A stretch of 64,000 nucleotides of DNA from Streptomyces hygroscopicus (GTDB taxonomy: Bacteria > Actinomycetota > Actinomycetes > Streptomycetales > Streptomycetaceae): contig NZ_LBMW01000017.1 in NCBI RefSeq assembly GCF_026168105.1, positions 1 to 64,000 of the forward strand. Reading direction: 5' to 3'. A program made the translations under genes and the position numbers. Below the pieces are notes generated by a model, which was given only the letters and a program-made list of their open reading frames with translations, made no database searches and was not told the DNA's origin. This document shows, piece after piece, positions 8,737 through 17,193 of the stretch (position 1 is the first letter of the stretch; every line of letters begins with the position of its first letter).

Positions 8737-10866
8737 TCAGCCACGCAGGTCCACGAGGAGCGGGGGCGCGTGCTCGCCCTTCACGTTCGTCAGCGAGAGC
8801 ACCGCGTGCCCCGGCGGCACGGCGTGCGCCAGCTCGGACGCGGACCACCGCTCGCGCTCGACCTGGCGCACGGTCACGGCGCGCGCGGTCGGCGCATGCC
8901 CGGTGATCACTCGGCGCAGCATGTGCAGGGCCTTGCCCGCCGGGGTCTCCGCAATGATCTGCCGGTCGGTGACGTCCCGGGTCTCGGTCCACTCCTTGCC
9001 CCACACCTCGGCGAAGTCCTGCCCGTCCCAGGGGGTGAGCCCGGACAGCGCCATCCGGCAGCCGGTGGCGCCCAGGAGGGGGCCCCGCAGGGGCCGGGGC
9101 ACGTCGTCGAGGGTGCGCAGGGTCAGGACCGCTCCGGCGTTCGCGGACCGCAGCCGCTGGATGCCCCGGACGGTCTCGGGGGTCACCACGCCCGTCGCGT
9201 CGTCGAGCACGAGGCACGCGAACAGCGACCGGTCCTCGCGCGCCGCGACGCCGGCCGTGAACTGCGCGAGCACCAGCCGCGCGAGGATCCGCGAGGCGTC
9301 GGCGTGGCCGCGTTCGGGCAGATCGATCCGGACCCGCACCGGGTGGTCGAGGGCGCGCAGCGAGAAGGGCCGGGACTGCCCGGAGGTGTCGAAGAACTGG
9401 GCGAAGGCGGGCCGGTCGAGCAGCGCCACCCGGTCGGCGAGGACGCCGCCCACGTCGCCGGGGTGCCCGGACTGCCGCTCGCGGGCGTCGAGTTCGCGCA
9501 GCAGCGAGTCCTGGCCGGTGTCCTGGAGGGCCTTGCGCAGTGCGGCGAGCGGGCCTGGAGCGGCGTCGAGGAGCCGGCGCAGCTCCGGCACGGTCGGGAA
9601 GCGGCCGTGGACGGCTCGGTACGGCCCGAGGAGCTGGGCGAGCACGGTGGTGGAGCGGCGGCTGTCCGCACCGGGCTGCGGGTCGGCGAGGTCGCCCACC
9701 AGCGCCTCGGCGAGCACGGCTGCCGCCTCGTCCGGGTCGGTGGTCCCGCCGTACAGGTCGAGGTCGTACACCGATTCGGGATGGCCGATGCGTACGACGA
9801 CGTCGTAGGCGTCCGCCGGACCGAGCCCGGCGCCGGCCGCGCCGACGACGACGACGGCGGCCCGCCCGGCGAGCGCGTGCAGGCACAGCGACTCGGCGAG
9901 CGGCCACACCACCGAGCTGGTCTTGCCGCTGCCGGAGGGCCCGATGGCGACCAGGGAGGTCCCCAGCAGTTCGGGGCCGAGGGCGAGCCCGCTGCCGCGG
10001 TAGGCGTAGGGGTTGCGGGGGTCGTCGACGGTGGTGCCGAGCCGTACCTGCCCGCTGATCAGGTCGTGCCGGGCGAGCCGGGCGGGCAGGTCGCGCTCCC
10101 CCGAGGGGTGCAGACAGGCGGCGGCACCGTCCTTGAGGACCGCGCCGGTGAAGGTGGCAAGGGTGTGCCGACCGGTGAGCACGCCCTGCCAGGCGCGGGC
10201 GATGCGGGCGTGGTCGACGTCGCGCATGAGCCCGGCGCCCGCCTCCGCGGCAAGCCGGTCGGCGGCGTCATGGGCGCCGGCGGCGCGGAGCTGGTTCCAC
10301 TGGGCGGGGTCCTCCTCGGGCGCGGGCGGGGCCTGCCGAGGCGCGCGTCGCTTCAGGTGCGGTGCGACGAAACGGCGCCACACCTCGCCCCAGCGTCCCA
10401 GCCGTCCGGCCGCAAGCATGATCCCCAGCACGATGAGCAGGTCGTATCCGTCCCAGAGGATCAGATTGAAGATCTCGCCGTGGTTGCCGCTCTGGCGCCA
10501 GGAGTCGGGTGTGAGCAGGAACAGCGGCAGGATCCACCAGCTGCCGAGGTAGCCGTTCGACAGCAGCGACCAGACCAGCCAGCCGACCAGAAAGGCGATC
10601 AGCGCGCCGCTCAGCAACTGCCTGCCCGGGATCTGCTCGGGCTCCTGCTCGGGCCGCGGCCGGTACCCGAAACGCCACACGCCGGGCGCCGCCGGTGGCC
10701 GTGGCGCGCGCACCCAGGCCAGGAACGCGGAACCGTCCGGCACCGCAGGCACCCCGGGTGCCTCGGTGGGCATCGGCGGCACCGCGAAGTGTTCCGGCGA
10801 CCCCGCCGGACGCGGCACGGGACCGGCCCATGTGCCCCGTGCGTCCTGCGTCCCGTCGCTGTTCAT
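8737..10866 (-). CDS. Membrane-anchored FtsK/HerA-type ATP-binding protein
   Basis: A 709-residue protein. After a proline-rich N-terminus come two hydrophobic segments (LLSGALIAFLVGWLVWSLL and a second around residues 140-155). A P-loop GPSGSGKTS follows, with a VVVVGAAGAG strand. Later segments (ACLVLDDATG, ATGCRMALSGLTPWDG) look like the Walker B and sensor regions of conjugation-type/HerA-FtsK ATPases. No relaxase or type IV secretion gene is nearby, and a homologue beside gabT is, to my recollection, conserved in streptomycetes. Function is unknown. It is divergent from gabT. Confidence 0.75.
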   Translation of the reverse strand: MNSDGTQDARGTWAGPVPRPAGSPEHFAVPPMPTEAPGVPAVPDGSAFLAWVRAPRPPAAPGVWRFGYRPRPEQEPEQIPGRQLLSGALIAFLVGWLVWSLLSNGYLGSWWILPLFLLTPDSWRQSGNHGEIFNLILWDGYDLLIVLGIMLAAGRLGRWGEVWRRFVAPHLKRRAPRQAPPAPEEDPAQWNQLRAAGAHDAADRLAAEAGAGLMRDVDHARIARAWQGVLTGRHTLATFTGAVLKDGAAACLHPSGERDLPARLARHDLISGQVRLGTTVDDPRNPYAYRGSGLALGPELLGTSLVAIGPSGSGKTSSVVWPLAESLCLHALAGRAAVVVVGAAGAGLGPADAYDVVVRIGHPESVYDLDLYGGTTDPDEAAAVLAEALVGDLADPQPGADSRRSTTVLAQLLGPYRAVHGRFPTVPELRRLLDAAPGPLAALRKALQDTGQDSLLRELDARERQSGHPGDVGGVLADRVALLDRPAFAQFFDTSGQSRPFSLRALDHPVRVRIDLPERGHADASRILARLVLAQFTAGVAAREDRSLFACLVLDDATGVVTPETVRGIQRLRSANAGAVLTLRTLDDVPRPLRGPLLGATGCRMALSGLTPWDGQDFAEVWGKEWTETRDVTDRQIIAETPAGKALHMLRRVITGHAPTARAVTVRQVERERWSASELAHAVPPGHAVLSLTNVKGEHAPPLLVDLRG

Positions 10867-11171
10867 CTCCCTGCCCCCTGACCAGCCGCTCCGTGCACCA
10901 TCAGCGAGTCAATCTAACGCCCCCGCAAAGGGAGTTCACCGCATACGCGGCCGGGCCCGCGGTGACGCGTCCGGCAGCGCTATGTCCACCACGGACAAGC
11001 GGGAGCCTCCAAGGCGCCCACATGGAGCATGCCCACCCTCCGCGACCCGATCTAGCCTGCGAGAAAAGAAGGCAAGCGTCCGAAAAACACCCCCGCCGGA
11101 ACCTCCGGTCCACCGCACCGCCGATGCGCCGGTCCTCCGGTTCGGTTCGCACGATCACCAGGGAGCCCCCC
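10867..11171. other. Divergent intergenic region, ATPase gene / gabT
   Basis: This 305-bp stretch separates two divergent genes and must contain both promoters. An A-rich patch near 11062-11090 is the only compositional departure. I see no convincing operator repeat or small gene. The ribosome site for gabT, AGGGAG, lies at its right end. Confidence 0.5.
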
Positions 11172-12506
11172 ATGAGCGCACTTCCGCAGGAGCGCCGCGT
11201 CGTCACCGCCATCCCCGGCCCGAAGTCGCAGGAGCTGCAGGCCCGCCGTACCGCCGTGGTCGCGCAGGGCGTGGGCTCCGTGCTGCCGGTCTTCACCACG
11301 CGCGCGGGCGGCGGGATCATCGAGGACGTCGACGGCAACCGCCTGATCGACTTCGGCTCCGGCATCGCCGTCACGTCCGTCGGCGCCTCCGCCGAGGCCG
11401 TCGTACGCCGCGCCTCGGCGCAGCTGCAGGACTTCACCCACACCTGTTTCATGGTCACGCCGTACGAGGGCTACGTGGCCGTCGCCGAGGCGCTGGCCGA
11501 GCTCACGCCGGGTGACCACGCCAAGAAGTCCGCCCTGTTCAACTCGGGCGCCGAGGCCGTCGAGAACGCCGTCAAGATCGCCCGCGCCTACACCAAGCGC
11601 CAGGCGGTCGTCGTCTTCGACCACGGCTACCACGGCCGGACGAACCTGACGATGGCCCTGACCGCCAAGAACATGCCGTACAAGCACGGCTTCGGCCCGT
11701 TCGCGCCCGAGGTCTACCGTGTGCCGGTGGCCTACGCCTACCGCTGGCCGACCGGCCCGGAGAACGCGGGTCCGGAGGCCGCCGCGCAGGCCATCGACCA
11801 GATCACCAAGCAGGTCGGTCCGGACAACGTGGCCGCGATCATCATCGAGCCGGTGCTCGGCGAGGGCGGCTTCATCGAGCCGGCCAAGGGCTTCCTGCCC
11901 GCGATCCGCCGGTTCGCCGCGGACAACGGCATCGTCTTCGTCGCCGACGAGATCCAGTCCGGCTTCTGCCGCACCGGCCAGTGGTTCGCGTGCGAGGACG
12001 AGGGCATCGTCCCGGACCTGATCACGACCGCCAAGGGCATCGCCGGCGGTCTGCCGCTCGCCGCGGTCACCGGTCGCGCCGAGATCATGGACGCCGCACA
12101 CGCGGGCGGCCTGGGCGGCACCTACGGCGGCAACCCGGTCGCCTGCGCGGGCGCGCTCGGCGCGATCGAGACGATGAAGGAGCTCGACCTCAACGCCCGG
12201 GCGAAGGAGATCGAGGAGACGATGAAGGCCCGCCTCACGGCGATGGCCGAGAAGTTCGACATCATCGGCGACCTCCGCGGCCGCGGCGCGATGATCGCGA
12301 TCGAGCTGGTCAAGGACCGCGCGACCAAGGAGCCGAACCCGGAGGCGACCGCCGCTCTGGCCAAGGCCTGCCACCAGGAGGGCCTGCTGGTCCTGACCTG
12401 TGGCACCTACGGCAACGTACTGCGCTTCCTGCCCCCGCTCGTCATCGGCCAGGACCTGCTGAACGAGGGCCTCGACATCATCGAGCAGGCGTTCGCGCGA
12501 ATCTGA
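11172..12506 (+). CDS. gabT: 4-aminobutyrate aminotransferase
   Basis: A 444-residue class III PLP-dependent aminotransferase, predicted to transfer the amino group of GABA to 2-oxoglutarate, giving succinic semialdehyde and glutamate. FNSGAEAVENAVKIAR binds the cofactor phosphate. FVADEIQSGFCRTG holds the Asp contacting the PLP ring. K288 in TTAKGIAGG is the expected Schiff-base lysine. The ATG at 11172 follows AGGGAG; the longer frame upstream is non-coding. The polyamine operon and two aldehyde dehydrogenases nearby support a putrescine-to-GABA-to-succinate route. Related omega-amino acid substrates are possible. Confidence 0.92.
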   Translation: MSALPQERRVVTAIPGPKSQELQARRTAVVAQGVGSVLPVFTTRAGGGIIEDVDGNRLIDFGSGIAVTSVGASAEAVVRRASAQLQDFTHTCFMVTPYEGYVAVAEALAELTPGDHAKKSALFNSGAEAVENAVKIARAYTKRQAVVVFDHGYHGRTNLTMALTAKNMPYKHGFGPFAPEVYRVPVAYAYRWPTGPENAGPEAAAQAIDQITKQVGPDNVAAIIIEPVLGEGGFIEPAKGFLPAIRRFAADNGIVFVADEIQSGFCRTGQWFACEDEGIVPDLITTAKGIAGGLPLAAVTGRAEIMDAAHAGGLGGTYGGNPVACAGALGAIETMKELDLNARAKEIEETMKARLTAMAEKFDIIGDLRGRGAMIAIELVKDRATKEPNPEATAALAKACHQEGLLVLTCGTYGNVLRFLPPLVIGQDLLNEGLDIIEQAFARI

Positions 12507-13054
12507 GCCATCGGGGAAATCGATCGCCGGAGCACAGCAAAACCGCAGCTGAGCCACAGGATCCGTATCCCATCGGCCCCACCGGCCTCAGCCCTTTCGT
12601 CCACCGTGGCTCCGGGGCCGGGGCAACGGGGGTCAGAGGGTGTGAAGAAGGTGTGCGAGGTGGATGGCGGGACGCGAATCCGGCTGTCGGAGCGGTTTTC
12701 CCTGCCGTAGGTTCTTTCCCAGATGAGAGATACACCCCGCCCACAGGGAACTGTGGGTGACACCGGGACGAGGCCTCCCCAGCTTCAGCCTGGTCGTGCC
12801 CTCGCGCACACGCCCGGAGCCTCCAGCTTCGGATCTCCTCACGATCGGACGGCCGCACGCCCCAAACCCCCCGGGGCGGGCGGCACACCGATCCGACCGG
12901 CCGTCTCGGAACCACCCCCCCTGTTCCCTGGCGGCCGGTCTGTGTTTTCCGGGTGTGGGAGCTCCGTCCTGGAGCCCATACCCTCCACCCGAGTCGTATG
13001 CCGGGCGGGGACCCATCGGCACGGCCCGCAGGTCACCCTGCCAAGCTGTCACCC
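12507..13054. other. Intergenic region without a recognisable gene
   Basis: About 550 bp between gabT and the PAP2 gene. Open frames on both strands here have no convincing start or protein-like composition. A 7-bp hairpin (12740-12746 with 12751-12757, loop GGAA) is visible. No riboswitch consensus that I know fits. It may hold an untranslated leader for the downstream gene. Confidence 0.4.
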
Positions 13055-13771
13055 GTGTCGACTCCGCCGGATCCGGCCCTCACGCACGCGCCCGCCGCGC
13101 CGGGCGGAAAGCGGCCCCTGCCGCGGTGGCCGGTCCAGGTGCCGGCCGTCGCGGGCGTCCTGTTCCTCCTGATCACCTGGCAGGTCGCCGTCCACGGACC
13201 GCTGGCGCGTGCGGACGAGCGGCTCGGCCGGGCCCTGGTTCACCCCGACCGGGCCTCCGGGCTCCTCGCCGACCTGGGGAACCTCGTCGTCGCCGTACCG
13301 GTCCTGGTCCTCACCCTGGTCACGGCCGCCTGGCGGGCGCGGCGCGCCGGTGCGGACCGGTGGTGGCTGCCGTCCGCCGCGGCGGCGGCGGTGATGGCGG
13401 GCCTGCCGGCGCTGATCGTGCCGCTCAAGGATGTGATGGCCCGCCCGGGCCCACCGGTGATGGGCCCGGCCACGGGCTTCTATCCCTCGGGGCACACCGC
13501 CACGGCCGCGATCGCCTACGGTGCGGCGGCCCTGGTCCTGTGGCCCTGGCTGCGTGCCCGGTACGCACGACGCGGACTCCTGCTCGTCTGCCCGGTCCTG
13601 AACCTCGGCGTCGCCTTCGGCCTGGTCCGCCACGGCTACCACTGGCCCCTGGACGTGCTGGCAAGCTGGTGTCTGTGCGCGGTGCTGCTCTCCTCCCTGT
13701 GGCTCCTGCTCAGCCGAAGCAGCCGTCGAACGTCGGCTGGAACTCCCGGCCTCCGTTCCGGTCCCGGTTGA
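13055..13771 (+). CDS. PAP2-family membrane phosphatase
   Basis: A 238-residue integral membrane protein with about six hydrophobic segments and the PAP2 core PSGHTAT at residues 144-150 followed by HWPLD (H196, D200). Family members dephosphorylate lipid phosphates such as phosphatidate or undecaprenyl pyrophosphate. Two motifs are non-standard: K125 and R130-P131 are four residues apart rather than six, and the Arg before the final His is at 192, three residues before it rather than five. I chose the GTG at 13055; GTG 12953 and ATG 12998 are in frame but the residues they add look non-coding. The last ~20 residues run antisense through a decayed chitinase gene, so the original stop may have been lost. 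Confidence 0.75.
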   Translation: MSTPPDPALTHAPAAPGGKRPLPRWPVQVPAVAGVLFLLITWQVAVHGPLARADERLGRALVHPDRASGLLADLGNLVVAVPVLVLTLVTAAWRARRAGADRWWLPSAAAAAVMAGLPALIVPLKDVMARPGPPVMGPATGFYPSGHTATAAIAYGAAALVLWPWLRARYARRGLLLVCPVLNLGVAFGLVRHGYHWPLDVLASWCLCAVLLSSLWLLLSRSSRRTSAGTPGLRSGPG

Positions 13772-13950
13772 CGGACCACGTCATCGGGCCGCGCAGAGCC
13801 GGTCGGGTGCCACGGGTGGGGCGACGTCGCTGTCGGCCGGGGTCGCCTGCAGCGACGAACGTCCGCCGTGCACCGGCGAGTTGACGATGGTGGCTGCCGA
13901 GCAGGTCCAGCCGCCGCGGTCGGCTCGAAACCGCCGTCGCGGACGAGGTC
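13710..13950 (-). pseudogene. Collapsed remnant of a secreted GH18 chitinase-like gene
   Basis: Three protein-like segments lie in three different frames. At 13950 the reading is DLVRDGGFE, a typical start of a streptomycete carbohydrate-binding domain. From 13915, after a frameshift, it is GGWTCSAATIVNSPVHGG followed by RSSLQATPADSD, the continuation of the same domain. From about 13796, in another frame, it is LRGPMTWSVNRDRNGGREF and a stop at 13710, which resembles the C-terminus of GH18 chitinases. The catalytic domain between them is missing. I infer frameshifts plus a large internal deletion. No signal peptide is visible. Confidence 0.65.
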
Positions 13951-14010
13951 CGTCGACCGCGCGGGCGGCCGACCCAGCGGGACCGCCGTCGGGCCGTCCA
14001 CCTGTTCGGG

Positions 14011-15429
14011 TCAGCTGTCGAAGCCCAGGCCCAGCCTGTCCATCGTCCTCAGCCAGAGGTTGCGCCGTCCGCCGTGCGCGTCGGCCCGGGCCAGCGACCA
14101 CTTGGTGAGCGCGATGCCCGTCCAGGCGAAGGGCTCCGGCGGGAACGGCAGCGGCTTCTTGCGGACCATCTCCAGTTCGGTCCGCTCCGTGCGTTCCCCC
14201 GCCAGCAGGTCCAGCATCACCTCCGCGCCGAAGCGGGTGGCGCCGACGCCCAGCCCCGTGTATCCGGCCGCGTACGCCACCTTGCCCTGGTGCGCCGTCC
14301 CGAAGAACGCCGAGAAGCGTGAGCAGGTGTCGATCGCGCCGCCCCACGCATGGGTGAAGCGCACGCCCTCCAGCTGCGGGAAGCAGGCGAAGAAGTGCCC
14401 GGCGAGCTTGGCGTACGTCTCCGGGCGGTCGTCGTACTCGGCGCGCACCCGGCCGCCGTACTGGTAGACGGCGTCGTAACCGCCCCACAGGATGCGGTTG
14501 TCGGCCGAGAGCCGGAAGTAGTGGAACTGGTTCGCCGAGTCCCCGAGGCCCTGACGGTTCTTCCACCCGATCGACGCCAGCCGGTCGGCGCTGAGCGGCT
14601 CGGTCATCAGCGCGTAGTCGTAGACCGGGACGGTGTACGAGCGCACGCGCCGCAGCAGGTTGGGGAAGACGTTCGTGCCGAGGGCGACCCGGCGGGCGCG
14701 GACCTGGCCGTAGGGGGTGCGTACGGCCAGGCCGGCGCCGTACGGCTTCAGGGTGAGCGCGGGCGTGTGCTCGTAGATCCGGACGCCGAGCCGGATACAG
14801 GCGCGTTTGAGGCCCCAGGCGAGCTTGGCCGGGTGCAGCATGGCCACGCCCCGGCGGTCGTGGAGTCCGGCCAGGAAGGTCGGCGAGTCGACCTCTTCCC
14901 GTACCGCTTCCGTGTCCAGGAACTCGGTGCCGTCGGCGAGGCCCCGCTGTTCCATCTCCGTGTACCAGTCGCGCAGTTCCCCTGCCTGGTACGTCTCGGT
15001 CGCGACGTCGATCTCGCCGGTGCGCTCGAAGTCGCAGTCCAGGGAGTGACGGGCGACCGCCTTCTCGATCTCGTCGAGGTTGCGGGCGCCCAGCTCCTGG
15101 AGCTTGTGGATCTCGTGGGGCCAACGGGTGAGGCCGTTGGCCAGGCCGTGGGTGAGGGATGCGGCGCAGAAGCCGCCGTTGCGGCCCGAGGCGGCCCAGC
15201 CCGCCTCGCGGCCCTCCACCAGCACCACATCCCGCCCGGGATCGCGCTCCTTGGCGATGAGCGCGGTCCACAGTCCGCTGTAGCCGCCGCCGACGACCAG
15301 CAGGTCGCAGGTCTCGGTGCCGGTCAGGGCGGGCTCGGGGTGTGGCTTGCCGGGGTCTTCCAGCCAGTACGGAACCGGCTGGGCTTCGGAAAGAGACTTG
15401 GTCCAACGGGTCATGGCGCTTGGGGCCAT
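14011..15429 (-). CDS. FAD-dependent oxidoreductase, gamma-glutamylputrescine oxidase-like
   Basis: A 472-residue DAO-fold flavoenzyme. The dinucleotide-binding motif is VVGGGYSGLWTA (about residues 45-56), followed by GREAGWAASGRNGGF, characteristic of the PuuB/OrdL group. A C-terminal GYTGLGVGATRFGAEVMLDLL closes the FAD site. PuuB-type enzymes oxidise gamma-glutamylated putrescine or similar amines, releasing ammonia and peroxide. The gene starts 37 bp after potC on the same strand with GGGAG before the ATG at 15429, so it is probably the last gene of the potDABC operon. The exact amine is unknown. Confidence 0.85.
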   Translation of the reverse strand: MAPSAMTRWTKSLSEAQPVPYWLEDPGKPHPEPALTGTETCDLLVVGGGYSGLWTALIAKERDPGRDVVLVEGREAGWAASGRNGGFCAASLTHGLANGLTRWPHEIHKLQELGARNLDEIEKAVARHSLDCDFERTGEIDVATETYQAGELRDWYTEMEQRGLADGTEFLDTEAVREEVDSPTFLAGLHDRRGVAMLHPAKLAWGLKRACIRLGVRIYEHTPALTLKPYGAGLAVRTPYGQVRARRVALGTNVFPNLLRRVRSYTVPVYDYALMTEPLSADRLASIGWKNRQGLGDSANQFHYFRLSADNRILWGGYDAVYQYGGRVRAEYDDRPETYAKLAGHFFACFPQLEGVRFTHAWGGAIDTCSRFSAFFGTAHQGKVAYAAGYTGLGVGATRFGAEVMLDLLAGERTERTELEMVRKKPLPFPPEPFAWTGIALTKWSLARADAHGGRRNLWLRTMDRLGLGFDS

Positions 15430-15466
15430 GATTTCAACTCCCTACCAGTGGATTACACCGTGCGGC

Positions 15467-16267
15467 TTACGCCTTTTGCCGATTTCGGCGATTGCCGAGG
15501 GCCATGGAGGCCAGGACGAACAGTACGGCGACGATGAACATCGTCGTGCCGATGACATTGATTTGAACGGGCGTACCGCGCTGCGCCGAGCCCCAGACGA
15601 ACATCGGGAAGGTGACGGTCGAGCCCGCGTTGAAATTGGTGATGATGAAATCGTCGAAGGAGAGCGCGAAGGCGAGCAGCGCGCCCGCGGCGATTCCCGG
15701 TGCCGCGATGGGCAGGGTGACCCTGACGAAGGTCTGGAACGGGCCGGCGTACAGGTCCTGCGCGGCCTGCTCCAGCCTCGGGTCCATCGACATGACACGT
15801 GCCTTGACGGCGGTCACGACGAAGCTGAGGCAGAACATGATGTGGGCGATCAGGATCGTCCAGAAGCCCAGCTGGGCGCCCATGTTGAGGAACAGGGTGA
15901 GCAGCGAGGCGGCCATGACGACCTCGGGCATCGCCATGGGCAGGAAGATCAGCGAGTTCACCGCGCCCCGCGCCCGGAAGCGATAGCGCACCAGCGCGAA
16001 GGCGATCATCGTGCCGAGGACGGTGGCCCCGATCGTCGCCCAGATGGCGATCTGGAGGCTGATGGAGAGCGAGCCGCACATGTCGGCGACACCGCACGGC
16101 TGCTTCCAGGCGTCCAGGGAGAACTGCTGCCATTCGTAATTGAAGCGCCCCTTCGGTTTGTTGAAGGAGAACACCGTGACGATCACGTTCGGCAGCAGGA
16201 GATATCCAAGCGTCAGCAGTCCCGCGATGACGACGAGATTGCGCTTGAGCCAGTTGACGAAGGCCAT
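15467..16267 (-). CDS. potC: Spermidine/putrescine ABC transporter permease PotC-like
   Basis: A 266-residue inner-membrane permease with about six transmembrane segments. The coupling loop contains EQAAQDLYAGPFQTFVRVTL and GIAAGALLAFALSFDDF, the cytoplasmic EAA-type motif and following helix of PotC. It starts at the ATG 16267, sharing one base with the potB stop (TGATG), so translation is coupled. It should pair with PotB to form the import channel, energised by PotA and fed by PotD. Confidence 0.9.
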   Translation of the reverse strand: MAFVNWLKRNLVVIAGLLTLGYLLLPNVIVTVFSFNKPKGRFNYEWQQFSLDAWKQPCGVADMCGSLSISLQIAIWATIGATVLGTMIAFALVRYRFRARGAVNSLIFLPMAMPEVVMAASLLTLFLNMGAQLGFWTILIAHIMFCLSFVVTAVKARVMSMDPRLEQAAQDLYAGPFQTFVRVTLPIAAPGIAAGALLAFALSFDDFIITNFNAGSTVTFPMFVWGSAQRGTPVQINVIGTTMFIVAVLFVLASMALGNRRNRQKA

Positions 16268-17193
16268 CAGACCAGATCCTCCGTGCCGGACTTGCGAATG
16301 TAGAGGGTGACCATGGCGAGGATCGCGGCCATCAGGATGAAGGAGAGCGCCGCGGCCGTCGGATAGTCGAGGATTCTCAGGAACTGCGTCTGGATGACGT
16401 TTCCGACCATACGGGTGTCCGTGGAGCCGAGCAGATCGGCGTTGACGTAGTCACCGGCGGCCGGGATGAAGGTCAGCAGCGTGCCGGAGACCACGCCCGG
16501 CATCGACAGCGGGAAGGTGACCTTCCGGAACGTCGTCCAGGGCCTGGCGTACAGATCGCCCGCCGCCTCGTGGAGCCGTGGGTCGATGCGCTCCAGCGAG
16601 GTGTACAGCGGCAGGATCATGAACGGCAGGAAGTTGTACGTCAGTCCGCACACCACCGCGAGCGGTGTGGCCAGTACCCGGTCGCCGGAGGTCCAGCCGA
16701 GCCAGTTGGTGACGTCCAGGACGTGCAGCGTGCCCAGGGCACCGACGACCGGGCCGTTGTCCGCGAGGATCGTCTTCCAGGCGAGCGTACGGATCAGGAA
16801 GCTGGTGAAGAACGGCGCGATCACCAGGATCATGATCAGGTTCCGCCAGCGGCCAGCCCGGAACGCGATCAGATACGCGAGCGGATAGCCGAGGACCAGG
16901 CACAGCAGCGTCGCGGCGGCCGCGTAGAGGACCGACCGCACGAACTGCGGCCAGTACTGGGCCAGGGCGTCCCAGTAGGTCGCGAAGTGCCAGGTGACCT
17001 TGTAGCCCTGCTCCAGGGAGCCCGTCTGCACGGACGTGGAGGCCTGGTAGATCATCGGCAGCGCGAAGAAGACGACCAGCCAGAGGATGCCGGGCAGCAG
17101 CAGCCAGTACGGCGTCAGGCGGCCCCGCTTGCGCGGGGGCTTCTTCTTCGGGGTGGCGGGCGCGAGGGGCGGCGCCTCGGTGACAGCGGCCAT
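16267..17193 (-). CDS. potB: Spermidine/putrescine ABC transporter permease PotB-like
   Basis: A 308-residue permease. A basic lysine/arginine-rich N-terminus (residues 17-25) precedes the first membrane helix LLLPGILWLVVFFALPM. The EAA-type loop is LHEAAGDLYARPWTTFRKVT, followed by SMPGVVSGTLLTFIPAAGDY, typical of PotB. The ATG at 17193 overlaps the potA stop by one base. It is the first of two permeases in the potDABC order. Confidence 0.9.
   Translation of the reverse strand: MAAVTEAPPLAPATPKKKPPRKRGRLTPYWLLLPGILWLVVFFALPMIYQASTSVQTGSLEQGYKVTWHFATYWDALAQYWPQFVRSVLYAAAATLLCLVLGYPLAYLIAFRAGRWRNLIMILVIAPFFTSFLIRTLAWKTILADNGPVVGALGTLHVLDVTNWLGWTSGDRVLATPLAVVCGLTYNFLPFMILPLYTSLERIDPRLHEAAGDLYARPWTTFRKVTFPLSMPGVVSGTLLTFIPAAGDYVNADLLGSTDTRMVGNVIQTQFLRILDYPTAAALSFILMAAILAMVTLYIRKSGTEDLV

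Noticed and set aside
8737..10866. Integrative conjugative element suggested by the FtsK/HerA-type ATPase
   Set aside because: No integrase, relaxase, replication gene, attachment site or tRNA is nearby, and the neighbours are metabolic genes.
12507..13054. Possible riboswitch in the long leader before the PAP2 gene
   Set aside because: Only a short GGAA-loop hairpin is visible; no conserved core of a riboswitch class I know could be matched.
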